From: an uncultured Bacteroidales bacterium
Lineage (GTDB): Bacteria > Bacteroidota > Bacteroidia > Bacteroidales > P3
Direction of reading: 5' to 3'
Assembly (NCBI GenBank): GCA_900318665.1
Contig: ONLQ01000036.1
Coordinates: forward strand, 1 to 35,117
DNA: 35,117 bases
Numbering within the stretch: position 1 is the first letter of the stretch; every line of letters begins with the position of its first letter. The position numbers and the translations under genes were made by a program. The notes under the pieces were generated by a model. That model saw nothing but the letters and a program-made list of their open reading frames with translations, was not told where the DNA came from and made no database searches. This document shows, in pieces, positions 1 to 7,070 of this stretch.

Positions 1-546
1 GAGATTGTGGTAAACCATGTCAGCGGACGTCTGAAAGTTGCGCCAGAACACACGTCGTCCAGCGTGTTGAAGTTGATGAGGAAACCAGACTTCTCGCTCT
101 TCAAGACTGTGAAAGGGCGTTTCGACGAGATTTGCCGAAAGGCTGGACTGAAATACCAACTGATCCCCTATTTCATCAGTTCACACCCCGGATGCAGGCT
201 GCAAGACATGGCAGACCTCGCCGTAGAAATGCGACAACTGGGCTACCGCTTGGAACAAATACAAGATTTCACGCCGACACCCATGACGCTGAGCACCGAG
301 ATGTACTACACAGGCATCAATCCGGAGACCATGGAGCCAGTGTATGTGGCACGACATCCCAATGAGAAGAATGAGCAACGCCAGATGTTTTTCTTCTACA
401 AAAGCGATTGCGCCGACGCGATACGCAAAGCCCTACACAACGCACACCTCGACAGATATATCCCCAAAGTGCTGGGAGACAATCCCCACCTTCCCAACAA
501 CTTCAAGCCCGCCAAAGACAAATCAAAACCTAAACGGAGACAGTAA
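1..546 (+). CDS. ygiQ: YgiQ family radical SAM protein, C-terminal part (5' end outside window)
   Basis: The reading frame is open from the first base and ends at TAA 544-546, so this is the last ~181 residues of a longer protein. The sequence carries family hallmarks of the YgiQ/UPF0313 group: GRLKVAPEHTS, then QLIPYFISSHPGC, then an LEQIQDFTPTPMT stretch, followed by a short basic tail (KPKRRQ). In this family the radical SAM cluster-binding CxxxCxxC motif lies N-terminal to this part and is therefore outside the window. The function of the family is not firmly established; it is a predicted [4Fe-4S]/SAM enzyme in the cytosol. The first GTG at position 7 is internal to the gene and is not a real start. 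Confidence 0.9.
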   Translation, partial: EIVVNHVSGRLKVAPEHTSSSVLKLMRKPDFSLFKTVKGRFDEICRKAGLKYQLIPYFISSHPGCRLQDMADLAVEMRQLGYRLEQIQDFTPTPMTLSTEMYYTGINPETMEPVYVARHPNEKNEQRQMFFFYKSDCADAIRKALHNAHLDRYIPKVLGDNPHLPNNFKPAKDKSKPKRRQ

Positions 547-687
547 TCTTATCGGGACATTAAGAAGGATTAAAGAGAAATAAGCCTCCCGAAAAAACAA
601 GGCCATCATTATAATCCATCACAATATCCCCGCTAAAATTTTCCACCAATATTTGTCGTCCTACGGATACTGATATTGGAGTGGCAA

Positions 688-1392
688 TCACTCTCCTATT
701 AGGAATACTGTGTTGCGCTTATGGATATTGGGGGGATTTGTGCGCCAATGACGAGCGGGCTTTGTTACAATATACTGCGTGGGAAGCGTTAGGTCGGCAG
801 CCACACAGATTTGGGTGTCGGGCCGTAGGGTTTCGGCGAGAGTGGCAAGCATCTGATTGTTGCGATAGGGCGCCTCGATGAATATCTGTGTCTGATGCTC
901 TTTGTGGACCTTAGCCTCGAAATTCTTGATTGCGACTATGCGGTCGTGACGGTCGATTGGCAGATAGCCATTGAAAGCGAAATTCTGTCCGTTAAAACCC
1001 GACGCCATCAAAGCAAGCATCAACGAGGAGGGCCCAACGAGAGGTATGATTTCTATATTCTTCCGCTGCGCCATAGCCGTTATTAGACGGCCTGGGTCGG
1101 CAACACACGGCAAGCCCGCTTCGGAAAGCAACCCCACATCCTCGCCACGAGAGATGGCATCAAGATAGGTGTCAATGTCTTTCTGCGAAGTATGTTCGTT
1201 GAGAAGATAAAAAGTCGTGTCATCGATGCTGTGCGGATAGCCGGCATGTTTCAAGAAACGACGCGCAGTGCGCAACTCCTCGACAATGAAGGTGTGGCAT
1301 CCATAAAGGAGTTCGCTATTGTACGACGGAAGGGAATGCGACAGGTCGTCGCAACCAATATGGACAGGGAAAAGTATAAGGCGGCCTTGCAT
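688..1392 (-). CDS. SAM-dependent methyltransferase, RsmI-like (tetrapyrrole methylase fold)
   Basis: A 234-residue protein of the tetrapyrrole (corrin/porphyrin) methylase superfamily, closest in motif pattern to RsmI, the 16S rRNA ribose methyltransferase. Visible motifs are GEDVGLLSEAGLPCVADPG near residues 83-101 (the RsmI GxxVALxSDAGTP loop that binds SAM), LVGPSSLMLALMASG at 118-132, FNGYLP at 140-145, and IEAPYR further on, matching the YEAPHR element. Bacteroidota often carry this as a second, divergent copy beside true RsmI, so the exact RNA target is uncertain. The reading frame opens with TTG at 1401, but the ATG at 1392 gives the usual family N-terminus and is preferred. It is divergent from the PLP lyase at 1576. 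Confidence 0.85.
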   Translation of the reverse strand: MQGRLILFPVHIGCDDLSHSLPSYNSELLYGCHTFIVEELRTARRFLKHAGYPHSIDDTTFYLLNEHTSQKDIDTYLDAISRGEDVGLLSEAGLPCVADPGRLITAMAQRKNIEIIPLVGPSSLMLALMASGFNGQNFAFNGYLPIDRHDRIVAIKNFEAKVHKEHQTQIFIEAPYRNNQMLATLAETLRPDTQICVAADLTLPTQYIVTKPARHWRTNPPNIHKRNTVFLIGE

Positions 1393-1478
1393 TGGGAACA
1401 AGAGTATTGGTGTTTGTTGTTTTTGAGGTCAGACCGTTCAGACTTGTTAGACACGCCGAACAAAACCGACTCGTTTTG

Positions 1479-1486
1479 CAAAATTA
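1479..1486 (-). promoter_or_regulatory. Bacteroidota -7 promoter box for the RsmI-like gene
   Basis: Read on the minus strand the bases are TAATTTTG followed by CA, matching the TAnnTTTG consensus of the Bacteroidota primary sigma factor. It lies about 90 bases upstream of the ATG at 1392. I do not see a convincing -33 TTTG at the expected spacing. Confidence 0.5.
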
Positions 1487-1519
1487 CAAAAAATGTTCTA
1501 TTAAATGATTATTTTTTTG

Positions 1520-1527
1520 TATTTTTG
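1520..1527 (+). promoter_or_regulatory. Bacteroidota -7 promoter box for the PLP lyase
   Basis: TATTTTTG followed by CA matches TAnnTTTG and lies about 48 bases before the ATG at 1576. Together with the minus-strand box at 1479-1486 it makes a compact divergent promoter region. The region upstream is A/T-rich and lacks a clear -33 element. Confidence 0.6.
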
Positions 1528-1575
1528 CAGTTTGAAGAACAAAAACAATTAATTATCACAAATCAATAAAATACT

Positions 1576-2781
1576 ATGAACAAATTTGATCCCGCAACCG
1601 CTATTCAGCGCATTGATGGCCGCGATGCCAACCGTGGTGTGAACCCCGCAATCTGCGACAGCGCAACCTTCACATTCCCCGAGGCACATCTTATGACCGA
1701 CACTTTCCACGGTGAGACCGAGGGTTACTTCCTCTACAGCCGTCACTGGAATCCCTCCAACCTCGCTCTCTGCCAGCGCCTTGCCGCTATGGAAGGCACC
1801 GAGGCTGCTTGGGTGACCGGTTCTGGTCTGGCCGCCATCACCAGCGCTCTGCTCCACGAAGTCTGCGCCGGCGACCACATCATAGCCTCCATGACCACCT
1901 ACGGTGGCACCTTCGCCTTTATGGCCAACTACCTGAAGAAGTTCAACGTCACCGCCAGTTTCGTCAACTTCCAGGACCTCGAGGCTGTGAAGAAAGAGGT
2001 TGCTAAATATCCCAAGACCAAGGTTCTCTATACCGAGACCATGAACAACCCCCTGCTCCGCATTGCCAACGTCCCCGAACTGGCAAAGATTGCCCACAGC
2101 ATCAACGCCAAACTGATTGTTGACAACACCTTCACCCCGATGATTTTCAGTCCTTGCAGACTGGGTGCCGACGTCACGGTTTATTCCATGACCAAATACA
2201 TCAACGGTACCAACGACTGCGTGGCTGGTGCCATCTGCGGTAGCGCCGAATATATTGGCAGCCTCATCGATGTGAACAACGGTACCTGCATGCTCCTCGG
2301 CCCCGTGTTGGATCCTATGCGTAGCGCCTCCATCAACAAGAACCTGCACACCCTTCACATCCGCATGAAGAAACACAGCGAGAACGCTATGTATCTTGCA
2401 AAACGTTTCAAAGAGGTTGGTTTCAAATACAACTATCCCGGACTGCCCGAGCATCCTGACTACGAACTCTTCTGCTCGATGATGAACGAAGGCTTCGGCT
2501 TCGGCGGTATGATTTCTATCGACATGGGTACTGCAGCAGCAGCCAGCAAGATTATGGAAATCATGCAAAAGAAGGGCGTTGGCTACCTCGCCGTCTCTCT
2601 GGGCTACTTCAAGACCCTCTTCTCCAACTCTGGCAAATCTACCTCAAGCGAGGTTCCCGAGGATATCCAGAAAGAGATGGGCATGAGCGAAGGTCTTATC
2701 CGCTTCTCGATGGGTCTGGACAACGACATCGAGGCCACCTTCCAACTCATCAAACAGAGCGTCGAAGAAAGCAAGAAATAA
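1576..2781 (+). CDS. PLP-dependent Cys/Met metabolism enzyme (methionine gamma-lyase / cystathionine gamma-synthase type)
   Basis: A 401-residue protein of the trans-sulfuration family (fold type I PLP enzymes), full length for the family. The YSRHWNP stretch at residues 54-60 is the tyrosine/arginine region that contacts PLP from the neighbouring subunit. TGSGLAAI at 81-88 is the phosphate-binding loop, IVDNTF at 181-186 carries the aspartate that pairs with the pyridine nitrogen, and YSMTKYINGTNDCVAG contains the Schiff-base lysine (K207). The family includes methionine gamma-lyase, cystathionine gamma-synthase and O-acylhomoserine sulfhydrylase; motifs alone do not decide between them. Codons end strongly in C (AAC, TTC, ATC, ACC), unlike nearby genes, suggesting high expression. 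It has its own promoter and a strong terminator, so it is probably monocistronic. Confidence 0.9.
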   Translation: MNKFDPATAIQRIDGRDANRGVNPAICDSATFTFPEAHLMTDTFHGETEGYFLYSRHWNPSNLALCQRLAAMEGTEAAWVTGSGLAAITSALLHEVCAGDHIIASMTTYGGTFAFMANYLKKFNVTASFVNFQDLEAVKKEVAKYPKTKVLYTETMNNPLLRIANVPELAKIAHSINAKLIVDNTFTPMIFSPCRLGADVTVYSMTKYINGTNDCVAGAICGSAEYIGSLIDVNNGTCMLLGPVLDPMRSASINKNLHTLHIRMKKHSENAMYLAKRFKEVGFKYNYPGLPEHPDYELFCSMMNEGFGFGGMISIDMGTAAAASKIMEIMQKKGVGYLAVSLGYFKTLFSNSGKSTSSEVPEDIQKEMGMSEGLIRFSMGLDNDIEATFQLIKQSVEESKK

Positions 2782-2802
2782 TTTTTCTTTCAACGCATAT
2801 TA

Positions 2803-2836
2803 GAGAGAGCCGCCACTTGGCGGCTCTCTCTTTTTT
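2803..2836 (+). terminator. Rho-independent terminator after the PLP lyase
   Basis: A perfect 12-bp stem (GAGAGAGCCGCC pairing with GGCGGCTCTCTC) around a four-base loop ACTT is followed directly by six T residues. It begins 21 bases after the stop codon of the lyase. Confidence 0.95.
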
Positions 2837-2954
2837 ACTCGCCAAATGAGACGTTTTATTTGAAACGATAATCATCTCTCAGCATACTAAAAGGCATTTC
2901 TTACGCTCTATCCTATTAATAATCTTTTTAATGGCAAAAAGATTGAAAAAATAT

Positions 2955-2985
2955 TTTGTCATATCACAAAAAGTTTGTACCTTTG
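2955..2985 (+). promoter_or_regulatory. Promoter of the tRNA-Val pair
   Basis: TTTG at 2955-2958 and TACCTTTG at 2978-2985 are separated by 19 bases. This matches the Bacteroidota -33 TTTG / -7 TAnnTTTG arrangement. The -7 box ends 21 bases before the first tRNA. Confidence 0.8.
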
Positions 2986-3006
2986 CACCCGTTTTCAAGC
3001 AAACAT

Positions 3007-3084
3007 GATCTGTTAGCTCAGTTGGTTTAGAGCGCTTGCTTGACAGGCAAGAGGTCAACAGTTCAAATCTGTTACAGATCACCA
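3007..3084 (+). tRNA. tRNA-Val (anticodon GAC), CCA encoded
   Basis: A complete cloverleaf can be read. The acceptor stem GATCTGT pairs with ACAGATC, the D arm is GCTC...GAGC, and the anticodon stem CTTGC/GCAAG encloses the loop TTGACAG with anticodon GAC. The T arm is AACAG-TTCAAAT-CTGTT, perfectly paired. The discriminator A is followed by an encoded CCA. GAC reads the valine codons GTC and GTT. Confidence 0.95.
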
Positions 3085-3120
3085 AGAGGCAAAAGGATGC
3101 GCCTCATAGCAAAAAAGCAA

Positions 3121-3195
3121 GATCCTTTAGCTCAGTTGGTTTAGAGCGCTTGCTTCACACGCAAGAGGTCGACAGTTCAAATCTGCCAAGGATCA
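3121..3195 (+). tRNA. tRNA-Val (anticodon CAC), CCA not encoded
   Basis: Very similar to the tRNA 36 bases upstream. The acceptor GATCCTT pairs with AAGGATC, the D arm is identical, and the anticodon stem CTTGC/GCAAG encloses TTCACAC with anticodon CAC (valine codon GTG). The T stem GACAG/CTGCC has one A-C mismatch at its second pair. The sequence after the discriminator A is CAA, so CCA would have to be added by CCA-transferase. It probably arose by duplication of the GAC gene with an anticodon change and shares its promoter and terminator. Confidence 0.85.
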
Positions 3196-3203
3196 CAAGA
3201 ACT

Positions 3204-3238
3204 AAGAAACAGAAGTCTTTGACTTCTGTTTCTTTTAT
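3204..3238 (+). terminator. Rho-independent terminator after the tRNA pair
   Basis: A 13-bp perfect stem (AAGAAACAGAAGT with ACTTCTGTTTCTT) around the loop CTTTG, followed by a short T-rich run. On the minus strand there is no T run, so it probably does not serve the convergent helicase gene. Confidence 0.85.
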
Positions 3239-3272
3239 TGCATTATGCCCCCAATAGGTTCACTGGGTTGCT

Positions 3273-5399
3273 TTAGTTTGACTTATATTTGGCAATGATT
3301 TCAAGGATTTCCCGTCCGTATTGCTCCACTTTTTTCTTTCCCATGCCAGGCACATTCAGCAGTTCGCGAGGCGTTGAGGGCATACTGCTGGCTATGGCGA
3401 GCAACACCTTCTGATGCAGCACCACAAAGGCCGGACGCTCCATCTCGTCGGCCCGCTGTTTGCGCCAGCGCGAAAGCATCGCTATAAGCGCTGAATTAGG
3501 CTCTTCTGAATAGACATGAACCGATGTGGCACGAGCCTCTTGTTTCGGCTTGTTTGCCACCTCCACCGAGGCCTCTATGCGAGCATGATTATAAGAGTCC
3601 ACACTAAAACCATTGTCGATGGCACTTTGCAGGCAGTGTTTCTTCTCTGTCATTTGTTCCTGCAGTTTCTGCTTCAATTCTGCCACATCTTTCCGCGTCT
3701 CTTTGTTGTCTATCTCCACATCGAGAATAGGCTCCAACTCTGCCTCAATTTCCAGCAACTGCTTCTTGTAGTATTCTGCCCCTTGCGATATGCGCTGCTG
3801 AACAGACTGGCTGTCGGTGGCGTTGGCTGCGGAGAGGTTCATCAGTTGGTTGCGGAAACGCGCCGTAACGTTGTCCAGGTTGGACAACGCCAATTGCATA
3901 TCGACAAGGGTCTGCATCTGCTTGGGATAGGTTGTGCGGAGGCTGCCGCCAAAGAGACGCGACAACTGCTCCACATTGTGCTCTATGCCGCTGACGTCAA
4001 AGAGCTCAAAAACCATGTCGTAGAAACACCGTGCTTCGTATTGCGGCAAGGCATCACGCACCTCTTGTTCCGACGGACGCGAGCGGTCGAACGAGAGGAT
4101 GTCGAGGCTTGCAATGGCACCTGCCGACGAGATTGGCCTCGACAGTACAAGTCCTTCAAGACTGCGGCAACGGCTCAACGCCACATACACCTGCCCGAAC
4201 GAAAAAGCATCTGCCGCATCAATAATAACGTTGTCAAACGTGAGGCCCTGGGCTTTATGGATAGTGATGGCCCACGCCGGACGTAGTGGGAACTGCTTGA
4301 AGGTGCCATCGACAATCTGATTGATTTGTCCGTCGTCTTTGTTCACCTCGAAACGCATATTCTCCCATGTCTCGCGCGAGGCAAGGATGCACTCGCCGTC
4401 TTGGTCCGTCACGCTTATTTTGTAGCCGCCGTCCTCGTTGCGGTCCTCCTCTATTGATTCTATCACGCCAATCTTGCCGTTATAGTAGCGGTGCTGGCCC
4501 GACGAGTCATTTTTCACAAACATCACCTGCTCGCCCTCTTTGAGTTGCAACGTGCGCTCCACAGGCATACTGCTATCAGGAAAGACACCGTCAACCTCGG
4601 CCTCTATCGTAACCGTTCGCGACTTCAATTGCTCCATACGGCTGCCGTTTATGCTGTCGGCCTGACGGTTGTGGGTGGTAAGACGGATATAGTCGTGCTT
4701 GCCGTCGCCATCAAAGTCTGGGATATATCGCGCGTTAAGCGCGTCGAGGGTATGCTGGTCGAAATTGTTGTCTCTGATATTGTTAAGCAGGTTCACAAAG
4801 AGTTGGTCCTGCTGGCGATAGATGGTCGAAAGTTGTATAGTGATATACTCCGTTTTCTGCAACGCCTTGCTATTGAAGAAAAACGGCGACGGATAGACCT
4901 GCTCCATATACGGGCGTTCGTCGTCAGTCACCACTGGCGGCAACTGACGCAGGTCGCCAATCATTAGCAACTGCACTCCGCCAAAAGGACGATGGCTGCG
5001 ACGATAGTGGCGCAACGAATTGTCGATGGCATCGAGCAGGTCGGCGCGCACCATGCTGATTTCGTCTATTATGAGCAAATCAATAGACCGCAGCACGTTA
5101 ATCTTATTCTGACGCATACGGTGGCGCTGTTCCGGCATCTGGTATTCCGTCACGAGTTCCTTTACGTCGGGCAGATAGGGGCAAAACGGCAGTTGAAACT
5201 GCGAATGGATAGTAACGCCGCCAGCGTTGATAGCCGCCACGCCAGTAGGCGCAACAACAACATGACGCTTGTCTATCGTCTCTACAATATGACGCAGAAA
5301 GGTGGTTTTCCCAGTGCCAGCCTTACCCGTCAGGAAGATAGAGACGTTGGTGTTGCGAAGATACTGCTCGGCAAGTTCAAGTTGCGGATTAGAGAGCAT
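3273..5399 (-). CDS. Pif1-like SF1 DNA helicase with C-terminal HRDC domain
   Basis: A 708-residue protein beginning with an ATPase core. Walker A is GKAGTGKT at residues 25-32, followed by APTGVAA motif Ia near 50-56. Walker B is IIDEISM at 110-116, GDLRQLPP motif III is at 148-155, and the C-terminal helicase motifs include AITIHKAQGLTFD and YVALSRCRSLEGL around 380-420. This order is that of Pif1/RecD-like superfamily 1B 5'-3' helicases. A charged helical middle follows, and the last ~80 residues resemble an HRDC nucleic-acid-binding domain (VLLAIASSMPSTPRELLNVP, then GMGKKKVEQYG). The likely role is unwinding DNA in replication or repair. It is the last gene of the long minus-strand block, 58 bases after nadE. 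Confidence 0.88.
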   Translation of the reverse strand: MLSNPQLELAEQYLRNTNVSIFLTGKAGTGKTTFLRHIVETIDKRHVVVAPTGVAAINAGGVTIHSQFQLPFCPYLPDVKELVTEYQMPEQRHRMRQNKINVLRSIDLLIIDEISMVRADLLDAIDNSLRHYRRSHRPFGGVQLLMIGDLRQLPPVVTDDERPYMEQVYPSPFFFNSKALQKTEYITIQLSTIYRQQDQLFVNLLNNIRDNNFDQHTLDALNARYIPDFDGDGKHDYIRLTTHNRQADSINGSRMEQLKSRTVTIEAEVDGVFPDSSMPVERTLQLKEGEQVMFVKNDSSGQHRYYNGKIGVIESIEEDRNEDGGYKISVTDQDGECILASRETWENMRFEVNKDDGQINQIVDGTFKQFPLRPAWAITIHKAQGLTFDNVIIDAADAFSFGQVYVALSRCRSLEGLVLSRPISSAGAIASLDILSFDRSRPSEQEVRDALPQYEARCFYDMVFELFDVSGIEHNVEQLSRLFGGSLRTTYPKQMQTLVDMQLALSNLDNVTARFRNQLMNLSAANATDSQSVQQRISQGAEYYKKQLLEIEAELEPILDVEIDNKETRKDVAELKQKLQEQMTEKKHCLQSAIDNGFSVDSYNHARIEASVEVANKPKQEARATSVHVYSEEPNSALIAMLSRWRKQRADEMERPAFVVLHQKVLLAIASSMPSTPRELLNVPGMGKKKVEQYGREILEIIAKYKSN

Positions 5400-5457
5400 G
5401 GGGCTTGTAGGCGAAAGGTCTTTAATGGCAGCAAAAGCAGGAAATACCTACCTATAA

Positions 5458-7014
5458 TTAAGAGATAGGCACTCTGCGGTCGAGGCCGAAACTCATTGGC
5501 GACACCTTGATAAGCGGCGCAAACTGCAACCGTTTCCACTCGTTTAGGCGCACCTTTTTCAGCACCGAAGCGACAACCTCTTCGTCATAGCCCTCGGCAA
5601 CAATCTCGTCAAGGCTCATCTGCTCCTCTATGTGCATATTCAGCACGGCGTCAAGCAGTTCGTAGTCGGGCAGCGAGTCGGAGTCCTTCTGATTGGGGCG
5701 TAGTTCGGCCGACGGGGCTTTGTGAATGGTGTTATAGGGTATTATCTCGCGGTCGCGATTAATGTAGTCGCAGAGTTGATAGACCTCGGTTTTGTAGAGG
5801 TCGGCAATAGGCCCTATTGCGCCACAACTGTCACCATAGAGCGTGCCGTAACCCATAGCGGCCTCCGACTTGTTGGTGGTGTTGAGCGCTATGGCGCCAA
5901 ACTTGTTGGCATAACTCATCACTATCATACCGCGTATGCGCGCCTGCATATTCTCTTCCGTAACGTCCTCTGGGCGGTCGGCAAAGACTGGCTGCATAGT
6001 CTGACGGAGTGTGTCGAAAAGCGGCTTAATCGGCACAATGTCGTATGCCACGCCAAGGTTTTCGGCAAGTTGCTGCGCGTCGGACACAGAGTGGTCGGTG
6101 CTGTACTGCGACGGCATGAGGAGACCATGCACGTTTTCGGCGCCTATAGCCTCAACGGCGAGAGCGCACACCAGAGCGGAATCGACACCTCCCGACAAGC
6201 CGAGGACGGCACGAGTGAGCCCGTTCTTACGGAAATAATCGCGCAGTCCCATGACAATGCCCTTATGGACAAGCGCCACGGCTTCGGGTTTCTCGTCTTC
6301 GCACGAGGCAAGCAACTGCAAATCAACATTCCCGCTATGCTCCTCGAAATAAGGAAACTGACACAGCACGCTGCCTGCGGCGTTCATTGCCATCGAACCG
6401 CCGGCAAAGAGATATTGGCCTTCGCCGCCCACACGATTCACATAGATTAGCGAGGCATTGAGGTTCTCCACTATCTTGTGCATACGGTAGCGTGTGCGAT
6501 AGGGCTTGTTGTAGTCAAACACATTGCAACCGCAGCACACCACAATGTCGGGCTGCTCGATATGGCCTTTGCTCAACTCTTTCAAGTCCTCATAGAAACC
6601 AATGGCTATGGACTGTTCTTGATACTGGATGACCTGAACACCCTCGCCACGCACAAAATATTTCTGCTCGTCGGGTGCAAGATATTTCTTGGTAATGATG
6701 CCACGAATGGCATTATTCTGCACAAAGACAATAGCGTTGCACAGACCTTTGTCCTGAATTTGCAGCGGCATGCCGACAAGAAACGCACGATGGTCCGACA
6801 TCGATATGAGTTGTTGCAAGACCGACTGCGAGCGTTTTTGCAAATCGGTATAGGCTGCTGCGCCAAAAACAGGATAGCCGCACAGCGTGCAGGCCGGGAA
6901 CACCGTCAGCAAGGCTTCGCTCGACTCCTTGGTGTTCAGTTGTTCGGCAATCCACTTCAGGTTTTCTTCAGGCTGTATGGAACGTATGTCGTGTTGTACA
7001 ATATGTATTTTCAT
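5458..7014 (-). CDS. nadE: NAD+ synthetase with degenerate N-terminal nitrilase-like domain
   Basis: 518 residues with the two-domain layout of glutamine-dependent NAD+ synthetase: an N-terminal CN-hydrolase (glutaminase) domain (~1-240) and a C-terminal N-type ATP-pyrophosphatase domain. The synthetase half looks intact, with the PP-loop LGLSGGVDSALV at 271-282, NTTNKSEAAMGYGTLYGD at 378-395 and later KAPSAELRPNQKDSD. The enzyme adenylates deamido-NAD+ and replaces AMP with ammonia. The glutaminase half lacks two of its three catalytic residues. The Glu of the FPEL motif is Ala41 (FPACTLCGYP), and the Cys of the ICED motif is Tyr141 (GFYEDL); only the lysine (K109/K110) seems retained. The protein is thus predicted to use free ammonia or another partner's ammonia. 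ATG start at 7014. Confidence 0.9.
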   Translation of the reverse strand: MKIHIVQHDIRSIQPEENLKWIAEQLNTKESSEALLTVFPACTLCGYPVFGAAAYTDLQKRSQSVLQQLISMSDHRAFLVGMPLQIQDKGLCNAIVFVQNNAIRGIITKKYLAPDEQKYFVRGEGVQVIQYQEQSIAIGFYEDLKELSKGHIEQPDIVVCCGCNVFDYNKPYRTRYRMHKIVENLNASLIYVNRVGGEGQYLFAGGSMAMNAAGSVLCQFPYFEEHSGNVDLQLLASCEDEKPEAVALVHKGIVMGLRDYFRKNGLTRAVLGLSGGVDSALVCALAVEAIGAENVHGLLMPSQYSTDHSVSDAQQLAENLGVAYDIVPIKPLFDTLRQTMQPVFADRPEDVTEENMQARIRGMIVMSYANKFGAIALNTTNKSEAAMGYGTLYGDSCGAIGPIADLYKTEVYQLCDYINRDREIIPYNTIHKAPSAELRPNQKDSDSLPDYELLDAVLNMHIEEQMSLDEIVAEGYDEEVVASVLKKVRLNEWKRLQFAPLIKVSPMSFGLDRRVPIS

Positions 7015-7070
7015 TGCGATAATGATTTATTCCGAATGATGAGTATTATTCAAAGTTCTTTTTAGGCGGT

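Noticed and set aside
1549-2568. A 339-residue minus-strand frame opposite the PLP lyase
   Set aside because: The lyase has full family motifs. Its strong C-ending codon bias removes stops from the antisense frame, which explains the long shadow.
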